Positions 10,601 through 20,700 of a stretch of DNA of 64,000 bases are shown here, one piece after another. How positions within the stretch are numbered: the first letter of the stretch is position 1; the number at the start of each line of letters is the position of its first letter. The notes beneath the pieces were generated by a model, which did not search any database, was not told the DNA's origin, and saw only the letters and a program-made list of their open reading frames with translations. A program made the translations under genes and the position numbers. The DNA is from Owenia fusiformis (lineage: Eukaryota; Annelida; Polychaeta; Sabellida; Oweniidae): the NCBI GenBank assembly GCA_903813345.2, contig CAIIXF020000005.1:35531375-35595374 (forward strand). The letters are read 5' to 3'.

Positions 10601-12881
10601 CCTTGAGGCCCCAAAAGTGGGCCTTTTTGGTCATTACTGAGCCTTTCAAGGCCTTATTTTTTAATTTCAGGCCAAATTTTAAAGAAAATAGGCCTCAAAT
10701 TTGGGCCCACTTTTGGCTTTATTTTTATTTTTCTCTGACCTAAAATTTGGGCCCCCCCCCCTTGTTGGTTCCAAGATCCGCCCCTGTATCTATTCTCTAA
10801 AAAGTTGGAAAATTCGTGGTTTGCCTCATCGCTTTTTACCAAATTTGACTCTTCGCTCACTTTTATTATCACACGCCCCCCACCTAACACAAAATCCTGG
10901 ATCCGCCCGTGATTCTGTATTATAAATATGAAGCTGCATAGCAACTGGTTTTAGTAAACTACACTCACACTCACTCTTTGGGTCATCCTCACTCATACAG
11001 GTAAGAGATACATGTTCCAAAGACAAAGTGAGTGTTTGGATTCCTAAGCTTATAGTCAAAACAGTAATGTTTGTGAGTACTTTGAATTTAAAAAATAAGC
11101 AATCAAATAACCAAATTCAAACAATTTATGTAAAAATAGAAACATATATTTATCCTAACTTTTGTTTATTTTAGTTTGTTTTCTAGTTTAGCTATCATAT
11201 CTGTGTCCTCGTATATTTTGATACTTCTCTGCCATGCACATGCTATCTATTGCAAGACTAACGCCTGGTGTAACCGTCACCATGTTATTCGGTGTTTTTT
11301 AAGTAGCGCAAGGATCCTGCCATGACCGTGGCAGTGTTATTTTGTATGCCTGGTATAACCGTGACAACGCTGTATTATATTGCAAGGCCTGTCATGACCG
11401 TGGTAATGTAAAAGCCCCGTATGACCGTGACAATGGTTGCATGGCCTGTCATGACCATGGTAATGTTAAAGCCCAGTATGACCGTGACAACGCTTGTAAA
11501 GCCTGCCATGACCGTGACAATGCTATGTTATATTGCCGTATATATTATATGACCGTCATAATGATTGAAAGGCCTGTCATTACCGTCAGAATGTTAAAGC
11601 CTGTCATGACCGTGGTAAGGTTAAAGCCTGATATGACCGTAACAATGCTATATTATATTGCAAGGCCTGTCATGGCCGTGGTAATGTTCAAGCCTGATAT
11701 GACCGTTACAAGGCTTGCAAGGCCTGTCATGACCGTGACAATGCTATATTATATTGCAAGGCCTGTCATGACCGTGGTAATGTTAAAGCCCCGTATGACC
11801 GTGACAATAGTTGCAAGGCCTCTCATGACCGTGGTTGTATTTAAAGTAGCATGAGAACATCGTAATGACAATTTTTCTTCGTGTTTAACTACCTTAAATG
11901 TAAATAAAGACTACTAAAAATGTGTATTAATTTCACGACGAAACCCTAATTTTTACTCATAAATAATTTTCGAACAAACTATATCTCTACTCTCATTCAA
12001 GGAGCTTCGATTCGAAAGCATATACTTTCTATAATGATCAATTAATAAGATTTATCCATAAAAAATACCAACAGCAACGGGCAAAACATGAAGGTCATTA
12101 ATGTCATATAAAGGTTGCGGTCGCGCCAGGCTTACACGATTACACTACCACGGTCATGGCAGGCATTTTAATATAATACAGCATTGTCGCGGTTATACCA
12201 GGCTTTCACGATAACATTACCACGGTCATGGCAGGATCCTTGCGGTACTTAAAAAACACCGAATAACATGGTGACGGTTACGCCAGGCGTTAGTCTTGCA
12301 ACAGATAGGGTCTCCTGCCATGTTATTTTCGGAAAAATTAACATGGCTGAAACTCCCTAAATTACAAAAGGCCACAGCTTTGCTGCACATTATACATTAC
12401 TATCTGAAATATACAAAAGTTAGGATAAATATAAATGTTTCTATTTTTACACAAACTGTTTCAATATGGTCATTTGATTTGATTTGATTCAAAGTACTCA
12501 CAAACATTACTGTTTTGACTGTAGAGAACCCCATAGACTAGAGGACCAATCGCCAAAAGAAACTTGATACGACTTCCTGTACACTAAAAATAATCCACTA
12601 GACTTACGTGGATTTTGAATTGTTCATAGACAAAAAGGGGTGGGAATGAATAGATTCTGATCTGAATGAATTCAATTGAATTGTCAACGATGAACTAAAT
12701 TGAATACTTATTTTCACCTATGTTGCAAGGCTGACAACTAACCTTCACTTTCTCCATCGAGATACCTTAGCTCAAACTCACTAAAACTTGCATCTGCACT
12801 GAATAATCTCTGACCTGAACCCAGATATTTCGTTAAATATCTAGAGAAATTTGGACTTTTGACTAGAAGTTTGAGGGCCAT
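4613..12881 (-). CDS. AUH: Methylglutaconyl-CoA hydratase, mitochondrial (AU RNA-binding enoyl-CoA hydratase), complete
   Basis: A crotonase-fold enzyme of the mitochondrial matrix that hydrates 3-methylglutaconyl-CoA to HMG-CoA in leucine degradation. Coding exons in transcript order: 12881-12743, 10411-10344, 8519-8432, then 7523-7287 OR 7236-7000, then 6002-5815, 5450-5352 and 4690-4613. With one copy of the duplicated exon this gives 897 nt, or 298 residues plus stop; human AUH is 339. All junctions are GT/AG and every split codon resolves. Residues 1-30 are basic, rich in hydroxylated and hydrophobic residues, with no acidic residue before D30, as in a mitochondrial presequence. Then come [28 protein letters not shown] (acyl-CoA and oxyanion region), ALGGGLEMA and [14 protein letters not shown] (the two catalytic Glu), GGTQRLPR and the C-terminal helix [14 protein letters not shown]. 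Strong alignment to remembered human AUH throughout. Confidence 0.95.
5135..5302. mobile_element. Pogo/Tigger-like MITE in the last AUH intron
   Basis: Flanked by TA and beginning CAGTAAAACCTGTCTTAG. It ends in the imperfect inverse with AGGTTCTACTA...ACTG before TA. About 168 bp, non-coding. TA target sites and CAGT-AACCT termini suit the pogo/Tigger branch of Tc1/mariner. Relatives lie at 31654-31840, 39863-40030 and 58888-59242. Confidence 0.6.
6506..6522. repeat. Poly-C tract in AUH intron
   Basis: A run of about 17 C on the plus strand in the intron downstream of alternative exon 4; G-run on the transcript. Similar C runs occur at 19809-19823 and 24706-24714. Confidence 0.8.
7000..7236 (-). 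other. AUH: AUH alternative exon 4, copy B (transcript-distal)
   Basis: 237 nt, phase 1 at both ends. Acceptor TTGTAG at 7242-7237 and donor GTAGGG from 6999. Encodes from [20 protein letters not shown] to GIIPGG, with all catalytic residues intact. A hand count gives about 55 nucleotide differences from copy A out of 237, most of them synonymous, so both copies look selected as coding. It is closer to human AUH ([19 protein letters not shown]). Only 50 nt separate it from copy A. Confidence 0.9.
7287..7523 (-). other. AUH: AUH alternative exon 4, copy A (transcript-proximal)
   Basis: 237 nt, phase 1 at both ends. Acceptor TTCTAG at 7529-7524 and donor GTATGT from 7286. Encodes from [20 protein letters not shown] to GIIPGG. 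It carries the oxyanion/CoA segment GADLKE and both catalytic Glu (GGGLE and VETRL), so it could form an active enzyme. It differs from copy B at 14 of about 79 residues, mainly in the helix after the GADLKE motif and in the TASSVAK segment, where B reads IAASNAK. It is somewhat farther than copy B from human AUH. Confidence 0.9.
7587..7791 (+). mobile_element. CAGTGATCTCC-ended MITE, 5-bp target duplication
   Basis: 205 bp with termini CAGTGATCTCC and its imperfect inverse GAGATCACTG, flanked by direct GTAAT at 7582-7586 and 7792-7796. Interior has repeated GCACCCAC blocks. The CAGTG end plus 5-bp duplication fits a hAT-type element with short target sites, though Transib also makes 5-bp duplications. 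It lies 63 bp upstream of alternative exon A of AUH. Confidence 0.8.
8548..9925. repeat. 36-bp minisatellite with 144-bp higher-order period, AUH intron 2
   Basis: About 38 units of a 36-bp repeat, core GTACAGAGAAGGGAGGGG followed by AACATTTACATGTG. Since 36 is a multiple of three, frames stay open on both strands, giving long artefactual ORFs of repeated 12-residue motifs; these are not genes. Between roughly 9340 and 9870 units recur in sets of four (variants AGAAGAGAGG, ATTTAGATG, GAAGGAAGG and ACAGAGATGGG), a 144-bp higher-order repeat. Units near 8548-8720 are more degenerate. On the AUH transcript strand the array is a series of C/T-rich tracts. Confidence 0.95.
10530..10795. repeat. 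GGCGGATC-ended G/C-run MITE
   Basis: Starts CACTGGCGGATCTGAGGGG and ends CCAAGATCCGCCCCTG, with internal poly-G and poly-C runs and repeated GGCCTTGA or TTGGGCC blocks. A fragment of the same family follows at about 10865-10912 (GGATCCGCCCGTG). Other copies lie at 15366-15590 and 57957-58168. It looks like a hAT-type non-autonomous element common in marine invertebrates. Confidence 0.65.
11054..12520. mobile_element. Long palindromic DNA element in AUH intron 1
   Basis: The outer ends are inverse copies: AGTCAAAACAGTAATGTTTG from 11054 matches the inverse ending at 12520. Inverted similarity continues inward: TATTTATCCTAACTTTTGT near 11150 pairs with the inverse near 12410, and the block at 11250-11335 (GTAACCGTCACCATGTTATT) pairs with 12225-12300. 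The middle carries a tandem array at 11342-11850. No transposase is visible, so it is non-autonomous. Part of the right arm (about 12310-12420) resembles the smaller palindrome at 59836-60230. Confidence 0.8.
11342..11850 (+). repeat. ATGACCGTG-rich tandem array inside the palindromic element
   Basis: Irregular repeats built on TGTCATGACCGTGGTAATGT and TATGACCGTGACAATG, some followed by CTATATTATATTGCAAGGCC. The open frame across it (170 codons) consists of [17 protein letters not shown]-type repeats and is not a credible gene. Confidence 0.75.
12743..12881 (-). other. AUH: AUH first coding exon with mitochondrial presequence
   Basis: Encodes 46 residues starting [20 protein letters not shown] and ending [10 protein letters not shown], followed by donor GTTAGT. 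Basic residues (K4, K8, R14, K18, R25) and no acids before D30 fit an amphipathic matrix-targeting sequence. [11 protein letters not shown] aligns with the stretch just before the crotonase domain in vertebrate AUH. Confidence 0.85.
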
Positions 12882-12943
12882 ATTTACTTATGCCACTTAC
12901 ATCATTGACAAAAATCAATCATCTGTTTAATCATAATACATGA

Positions 12944-12986
12944 TGACCCACTTAGCGAGTGCGCATGCGCGAGTTCTACTTCCTGA
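12944..12986 (-). promoter_or_regulatory. AUH proximal promoter: NRF-1, ETS and ROR/Rev-erb-like sites
   Basis: Bases 12960-12971 read TGCGCATGCGCG, a perfect match to the palindromic NRF-1 consensus YGCGCAYGCGCR, 79 bp upstream of the AUH start codon. An ETS-type core (CTTCC, or AGGAAGTAG on the other strand) lies beside it near 12979-12987. On the minus strand TAAGTGGGTCA at 12954-12944 fits the ROR/Rev-erb element WAWNTRGGTCA. NRF-1 and ETS/GABP sites are typical of nuclear genes for mitochondrial proteins, which fits AUH. Use of the sites is inferred. Confidence 0.6.
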
Positions 12987-14290
12987 GAGTAAAGTGAGAT
13001 TTTGCTGAATTTCTCGTTATTATTTAGAATATCACCGTTAATATAAATACTTGATTGTGCATAGCTTGCTATAAGTAAGAATCGATTATGAAGAAACATT
13101 TTATTGTATATATTCATGTTTCTGTCGTTCTGGAAAGGAAATAGATCGAATTATACGTCGTATTTTCACCTAATATCGCCCATATATATTCACATTTTCA
13201 GCTTCATACTTGATACTGTCTATGTTTGTGATGACTAAACACGGGTTTCTCTTAAAATTGTGAGTTATTTAGTTGTTTGACATTCCCTTAGAATTAAAAT
13301 AGCCTGAAAGTTTATTTTTTATTGCAGTTCCACACCGTCAGAATAACAGAATCATGCCCAAGTACAAACCAACAAAGGCAAAGAACAGGCCTGTCAACTG
13401 TCCCGCAATTTGCGTATTTGTCACGCATTTGCTGAAGAATTTGAAGTCACGCCAGTTATTTTTGCGTGACAGAAAATGTCACGCAAATACGCATTTTACC
13501 TGGTAATTGTCACGCAAAAATATTTCTGTAGAAAAATTTCTAAAAAAGATCGTCCACACAGCAAAAATACGAACGCCGGAAAAAAATGTACGCATTCCGT
13601 TCGGACTTTTCACGCGAATTACGTATATGTCACGCATTCCGTTCAAAATTTTTCGTACCTAGACCTTACCCAGTACTGAGTAGGTCAGCAGTCCCTAACA
13701 ACAACATGGTCAGGATGTCTGTCTTATACAAACATTGCTAATGTGCACTACCGAAAATAAAGTCCCTCAGTAGGTCTAGGCTCTAATAGAATGGGACTGA
13801 TTCCGGAGGGTTCATTCTAAATAATTTTGGAATGTATGTGCAGCACGGCCAATTTTGGCTTTGGGCATCAACCATGGAAATTGGCGAATCTGAGAAAAAA
13901 TGGAAAAATTGTCTACGACTCTACGAGAGTACCTTTTTGAGGTCAAAAATCAGTTCTTCTACAAAAAATGGTACTAAATTGGCTAAATCAGTTGCCGAGG
14001 GTCGGGACAAATCAGCCGAAAAGTGAATTTTTAGTCAATTTACCAGTATTTCTGAAAATTTAGTCCCAGCAAACTCCAGAGGAATTTGACATGGACATCT
14101 ATGAAGTTGAGAGAGGGAAATAAAATGGACTTTCATAAGTCTGAGAGGAATTTAACATTGAAAGTTTCAAACTTGAGAGGAAATTAACATCGAAAAAATG
14201 CTTAAAATATTGAAGTGAACTCCCTAGGGACTTACCTTATCGATATTTTACAACCAATAATGGTTGTACATGTAAGTACAGTACACATAA

Positions 14291-14496
14291 CAGTGATCTC
14301 CACAGGATTTTTTCACAGGCGGGTGCAAAATTTTCATTTTCACAATTTAGACCAAAATTGGTCAAAATGTGCCCATTTTTTATGATTTTTGTCATTTTCA
14401 AGTGGGTGCAAATGGATTTCCAGGTGGGTGCAAGCCTATTTTCAAAGTCTCAGGTGGGTGCTGCGCCCACTTCCTTTAATGCTGGGGAGATCACTG
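14291..14496 (-). mobile_element. CAGTGATCTCC-ended MITE, second copy
   Basis: 206 bp, inverted relative to the copy at 7587-7791. Ends CAGTGATCTCC and GGAGATCACTG, flanked by direct CATAA at 14286-14290 and 14497-14501. A second independent 5-bp duplication supports transposition. Confidence 0.85.
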
Positions 14497-15365
14497 CATA
14501 AGTTATACAGTATTGAATCAAAAAATACTTTTTGAGTTTTAAGAACAACCCACAGACTGAAATAACCTACCAAATATAAATTCTTGGGTATATTTTCACG
14601 GGGTGCCATCGAATAATTTTGGGGTCGTACTGGAGAATGACATTTTACTAGGAAATGGCAATAATTTAGCACAATATATTTTTTAACTAGCATTCTACTT
14701 TGATTTTGACAAAAGTAAGTATTCCATGCAATGACTATTTCATTCATGAGTTTGAAGGAATTCTGTTGGAACCCAGTTCTGATCAAGTAAGAAGTTATTG
14801 AGATCGGCGCAGACGGACTTTACTCCGAAAGATGGTTTTTTGATTATAACTTTTTACAACATTTACATATAGGCTTTTAAAAAATGTCCGACACAGTCCT
14901 TATACTGTTGAATACTTCTGTTAATTCTGATTCACACGTCTAGTACTAATACTAGTATAAGAGGCCACGCATTTCATTAGCCAAACCAAAAGCAATCCAA
15001 GATGTACTGATATACTGTTATATAAAAGTGGATTTCCCCTTTTTGAAGCTTTGAACTGAATTTACACTTCTTAATGCTGAAATTGATAGTTTATCCTTAC
15101 ATTTTAAGAAAAAATGTATGTCAAAGAAGATGTTAAGCCAAATGCTGCCTTGATAGCTCAGAAAAAGTTGAAATTTTCCTATTTACTCTCTACAGGCCTT
15201 GTTGCCACTTTAACTCATCAAGTCATGAGTGTCATGCAAAAATTTAGCTTTCTTGAGTAGATTATTTTAATTAGCCTATTAATTTGGGAATTCGTGTGAG
15301 AGCTTGAAATAAAACACAATGTGTTTATAATATACAAATATCATTCAAAGTTATGTAGGCTTCAC

Positions 15366-15590
15366 TTGCGGATACAGAAGCCAACAGAGGGGGGCACATT
15401 ACATGTCGGCAAAAAGATTTAAAACCAAAAATTAGGCCTATTTTTTTTTATAATTTGGCCTAAAAAGTCCAGAAATGCTAAGTCATGTGCCCAAAAATTT
15501 TTGGGACCCTAACATTTTTTTCTGGGCCCCGATAAGGGGGGAGGGGGCATGGCCCCCCTTGGATCCCCCTGGATCCGCCAGTGCACTTAC
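15366..15590. mobile_element. GGCGGATC-ended MITE inserted in another repeat
   Basis: Begins CACTTGCGGATACAG and ends GGATCCGCCAGTG. Host sequence on both sides (TATGTAGGCTT before, ACTTACACCATGGAAC after) matches the uninterrupted sequence near 16365-16385 (GTGTAGGCTTACACGATGG), so that copy acts as an empty site. Confidence 0.7.
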
Positions 15591-16339
15591 ACCATGGAAC
15601 TAAACATTCCTTGGACTGGGTTCGATTCTCAAACAACTTGATATTTGTATCTACATTTCAATTATCTTGAAGTTGATAATTATCCAGGCCAGGGTTACTG
15701 AACACTCCGAGGCGTACACTAATTTTAACTAAACCACATTAAAATAAGGGTCAATTTAATATATTGTATGAATATCTTTATTTTTCTATCTACAGTTAAA
15801 AAAACGCAGCAGTTTTTTTTAAAGATTATGAGACCGATGCAGAGTTGTTGCAAGTAGCAGAAGATTCGTCAGTGGTCCTCCAAGCACTACCCGACCATCC
15901 CCTATGGTGAGATAATATTTTAAATACATATTTAGATTATATTTGTCTCAATGTATAACTTTTAAGTATAAAATTGAAGAATATTCTGAAAAAATATTTA
16001 TTGAGAAATGCAAAGGGAAAAATTTAAATTCACAATTTTTATATGTTTGTATCTACTCAACTAATTTTGTATTGTTTTATTTTTTTCAACTCTGGCACAC
16101 CCAACCTGATTATGATTTCTGGTGATCCCACGCAACATGACAATGAGAAAGAATGATGGTGTATGACCCTGGCACACTCCACCCAACTTTGATTTCTGAT
16201 GATGATGCACCAAGCTGGAAGTTTAGTGTACACCAACAAACATATAATGCTACATCATGTACTTATCTTTGTTAGAAGGTCCCATGTCATTGGGAAACTG
16301 GAAAGTATTTTCAAGGAAAAGTCAAAAGTAATGTGATGT

Positions 16340-16440
16340 GATTTACAAATATCCTGCAAGTTGTGTAGGCTTACACGATGGAACTAATCATTCCTTGGAT
16401 TGGGTTCAATTCCCAAATGACTTGATATAGTATTCACATT
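16340..16440 (+). repeat. Short dispersed repeat with a tRNA B-box-like motif
   Basis: Shares about 100 bp with 15590-15660 plus the left flank at 15330-15365: GATGGAACTAATCATTCC and TGGGTTCAATTCCCAAATGA. GGTTCAATTCC fits the polymerase III B box GGTTCRANTCC, but I found no convincing A box, so a SINE origin is only a suggestion. Confidence 0.4.
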
Positions 16441-17627
16441 TCACTTTTATTTTGGCTTTTTATAGAAGCATATACATAGTTTCATCTAAAAAGTTAATTT
16501 TTTTATTTATTTATTTTAACACACTTTTACAGCAGTGGCACATGGGTCCTTAGGTCCCAGTGCGGCATATTACATATTAATTTAAAAATTACATAGTATA
16601 ACATTCAAATTATTTAAAAAGAACAGTTAAAGGGAGAATCAGATCTATTGGGAGAGACAAATTGCAAGCGACATGTACAGTTGACCTACCAATACATGTA
16701 CATTCCTTCGGGCTAAAATTAAAATATGATATCTCCCTAAAGATCCATGATACCTGTATGTTATGAACTGGTGAAATTATCAAAATGAGGAAAATTGTTT
16801 AAATTCTCCCAAATAAAAATGGTTACCATGAAATTAAAATAGAATGTATTATTGTAAAAATTCTTAAGTTTTTCTCAAATAATACAGCTGAGCTACATGT
16901 ACTTTGGAATATTTCAATAGAATATTGAAAGCCCATGAAAATAGGCATGACAAGGAATGCTATGAGTCTAAATATTTTGAAACTAAACAATTTTTGTAAA
17001 GAGTAACCATCTGGATTTTGCTAGATCTGCTTCTGCCTTTAAATGGTGCTGGGATAAAGTCCCAATGGTGCTTGATTGATGCTTGGCTGTGCTTGGCAGT
17101 GCTTGAATCACAGGGTAAGACTGGTTATTAATTGTTTTGATGTCCTTTTGGCTTAAATGAAATAATCCACTGGAAAACACCAGGTAAATTTATTAAATAA
17201 ATTATTTATTTAATCATATGCACTCAATGACCCCAATGGGGTTTCCCAGGGAATTCCCTCCAAAGGGTGTCAAACTAGCTCAGCGCCAAGACATCCAGGG
17301 CTACCAAATGTTGTATATTTAAGTGTCATTAGCTCAAATAATAGTTTTTTAAAGACTATCTACATGATGACATGATAGGGATACTATGAGTTGATGAACC
17401 ACTGCCAGTTGCCCGGGACCAGTTATCAATGTCAACGAAAAGTCGTACAAAACGTCTGCTCCAATGAGGGGGTATGTTATCACTTATTAATGGTGTAAAT
17501 TTCACCAATTTAAGGGAAATGATACATAGGGATCTTATATCAATATTGAAATGTAAAATAAGCAACAAAACAGCATGGTTATGGCATATGAGAAGAATTT
17601 GTGGGACCTATTCTGAACAATTTTACA

Positions 17628-17710
17628 CTGACTTCCTGTGTGAGAGTAAACCGGAAGTTGATTTTTACTCTCATGCGCAAGAAATGTGCGCAGGAAAATT
17701 AAGTGGGTCA
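17628..17710 (+). promoter_or_regulatory. Candidate distal promoter or enhancer with ETS, NRF-1 half-sites and RORE
   Basis: Within about 80 bp: ACTTCCTGTG, ACCGGAAGT (a consensus ETS/GABP site), two NRF-1 half-sites (ATGCGCA and TGTGCGCA), and TAAGTGGGTCA at 17700-17710, identical to the site upstream of AUH and followed in both places by TC plus a GTGTAT-like run. A block ending in TTTACTCTC is also shared. The sequence faces the nuclear receptor gene on the plus strand. Function is inferred. Confidence 0.4.
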
Positions 17711-17719
17711 TCGTGTATT

Positions 17720-20700
17720 TATTGCTTTGATCGCTAAATTTAGCATGTTTGACGACACATTTATCTCATTAAATTTTTGATCCGTAACATACAGCAATTG
17801 GGTCTAAGCAACTTACTTTTAATATTTGTTTTCAATTTGTTAATGTTGGTAGCGGCGGGTAATTTCTGGTCAAGGTCGGATAGTTCATCCTAGGACAAGA
17901 TTGTCGCTGATAAATAGGAATACGTCCACTTTGCTGCGTCTGATTGTAAGTATACACTGGTTTTGTTTTAAAGTAGGTAGTTTTGCAGGCATATGTATTA
18001 GTTTTAAATGAATAGGCTACATTTAAAGGTAGAATTTTGAAGGGACAAATCACGTCACGATCAATAACATCAATCATTTTTGCAAACTTCAGAACTGAAA
18101 ATTGTTTTTTAGTTTCGCTTCATTTATCTTGATGGATGTTATTTAGGAATAGCTTTAAGTTGTTTCTTTGTACTGAAAATATATGGCTGTCTGTTATTTT
18201 TGTATATATCGAACTGTTGTCATGCTGTCTTTAGTTATTCCCTGAACGAAGACAGTTTTATGGTGTTGTTGGTATAATTTACTAGATTTCACACGTGTGT
18301 GTCACTGTTTCACTCAACAGTTGTTATCCAACATCAAGTTTTGTCGCAATGAGCAATTATGATTGGACGTCGATGCATCTGTGATTTTCTTGAGTTCTTC
18401 TTCTTGATCCTTTTAAGTGTCCGTGTGACACCATTGGCACTATAATGCTGCCTTTGGACACTGGTTACTCAGTAATTCACTTTGGTACTACATGTATATC
18501 TCACTTGTACTTTTCACTTATACTCTACTAAGTTGGAGAGAGAGAGCGCTGAGAACATGTTATTTCAAAATTATGAACTGAAGTGGTAGTTAAATCCTAA
18601 GTTGTAGAAGAGTCACTATCTCATGAGTTTAGTATAGAGTCACTGTCTCTTTGAGTAGACATCTACATTGTACATTTTACATTTCCAGAGAGAATGGGTC
18701 CAAACGTTTTTTTGAATCCCCTCCCTCTCTCTTCCTCTTGATAAAGATGTACTGATTGTTAAAATTAGAGAAAGGATGGTTGCCCTAAACTGTCCTATGT
18801 CATGGGTTTGAACTTGAATCTAATTTAGCACTTCCAGAAAGGAACGGTACATGTCAGTTTCAGTACTTATCCTATGAACATGGTGATTCTGTTCAAAGAG
18901 CAAAATAATTAAACAATGGTACTTTCGATACTTTTGGTACTTTATGATACTTTGTGTGAAGAGTACTTGGTAACAGAACTATACTTGTCAGCTGGGTCTT
19001 ATTCTAAGATTGTCAAGTAAGGTTTTCTCTGGCTATGAACTGTCTCTTGAAATTCCTCTTTCCTTAGTTCCCATAACCATGGGCTTTCAATTAGAAATTG
19101 GCATGGACATTGGCTTTCTATTTGAAAGCCTATGTTATAACAATTTCATGGGTTTCATTAGCAGCAATCAACAGGCGATTTTCACCAGTTGTTTTCACAA
19201 AATCGCCTGTTGTTTTTAGGGACTTTCCAACTTGTCCATGTTAAATTTACGATTTCCATTAATTTTGCCTGTTGTTTTCAATTATTTAGCCTCTTGTGAG
19301 AAATTCTAGTGAAACCCCTGCATTTATAGTCAAACACAGCACAGCTGAACTGGCACTTCATTTGTTTATTTTGTATTTGGAGTAAAAGTAAATTAATTAA
19401 CAGATCTAGTATGAAATGTATAGATAATTATTTTCTGTATTTTGATTATTCAGTCATATTACGATTGTTCAGCAATATTTTTGAAGTATAATGTTTCAAT
19501 CTATTGATGAAATCTATCTTCTAATTTTCCAAGGGGTTTAGAAATTGCATTTGTATTTTTATGTCCTTCGGGATGCCTTCTGTCATGGGAAACTATGTTC
19601 ATAAATATGATATATTCCACAGGCCTGAAGCCTTATTCTAAGATTGTCAAGTAAAGTTTTCTCTGGCTTTGAACTGTCTCTTTGAAATTTGTTCGGGGTG
19701 TTCAAGCAAACCCACCCTTGGCTTCTTAAAATTCTTTCAAAATCATGCAATTTTTCACCTTTCTGAACACTTTTTTGAGCTAAAGTTGTCAAATCGGAAC
19801 CCTTGAACCCCCCCCCCCCCCCCTTTGACAAAATTTATTGAAAAGTCCTTAAAAACAACAGGTGATTTTGTGAAAACAACCGGTGAAAATCGCCTGTTGC
19901 CTGCTGCTAATGAAACCCCTGTAAATTATAAAAATTGCGTTTCAAACAGCAAAAAGATCACATTATACAGTATCAATCCTTTAGCTATTTATTAATCATT
20001 ACTAGATTTACTAGTTTTTAATTACTTCTTTCTGCTTTTGAATATTTTGCGTTTGTATAACATGAATGCCTGACATTAGCCTGTCAATATATCACTGGTA
20101 AATTATTCAGGTCTCTATCATAAACTTAGTTTAAAAATCAGCATTTCATAAATTATGTTCTTTTTTTCACTTAGATATTCATATTTATGCTATCAGCTCT
20201 ATACAAGGTTGAACATGGATTGATCAATGCTTTTACTCCAAACATTTGTATAGGGAACATTAATCAAAGATTGTTTGACATTTTAAGGCAATCTTGAGAT
20301 ACATCTAACTTTTGTAGTATAGAGAATCTATTTAGAATAGTTTGATATTGTAAATGACAAGATGTCACTTATTACTTATTAGGGCTTCTTATAAGGCCCA
20401 GGTATATAACGTTACCAATAGTAACAAAACAAACATAAAATATATTACAAAAATATATTTATTACATCATAATGCGATTTCATGTGCAGTTATCTGAAGA
20501 TTTAAAATGAAACTAGTAATAACTGAATTTCTTCTTCGTTTTCTTTATTTTCTTTAATAATTTCACTATATAGTCTAATATATTTATACATATATCCAAT
20601 GTTGTACTTCCATTACAAAAGCATTGGATAAAGAAATTGATCAAAATAAATAAAATCTAAAAAAATGATAGAGGTGAAATCCTCTCCTCAGTTTACAACA

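Larger units (their letters stand above)
12882..17600. other. Region upstream of AUH without a recognised gene
   Basis: After the promoter, 13385-13670 holds short blocks around GTCACGCA repeated in both orientations. 14291-14496 is a MITE; 14940-15040 resembles part of 60060-60120; 15366-15590 is a nested MITE; 15590-15660 and 16340-16440 are related. Two weak exon-like stretches (13354-13389 and 15796-15906) could not be assigned. From 16440 to 17600 nothing beyond AT-rich sequence is seen. Confidence 0.5.

Noticed and set aside
11342-11854. 170-codon open frame with [17 protein letters not shown] repeats
   Set aside because: Tandem array inside a palindromic transposable element; no protein family and no splice or start context.
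17474-17737. 87-codon frame over the promoter-like module at 17.65 kb
   Set aside because: No similarity recognised; the frame overlaps the ETS/NRF-1-like cluster and ends without a donor.
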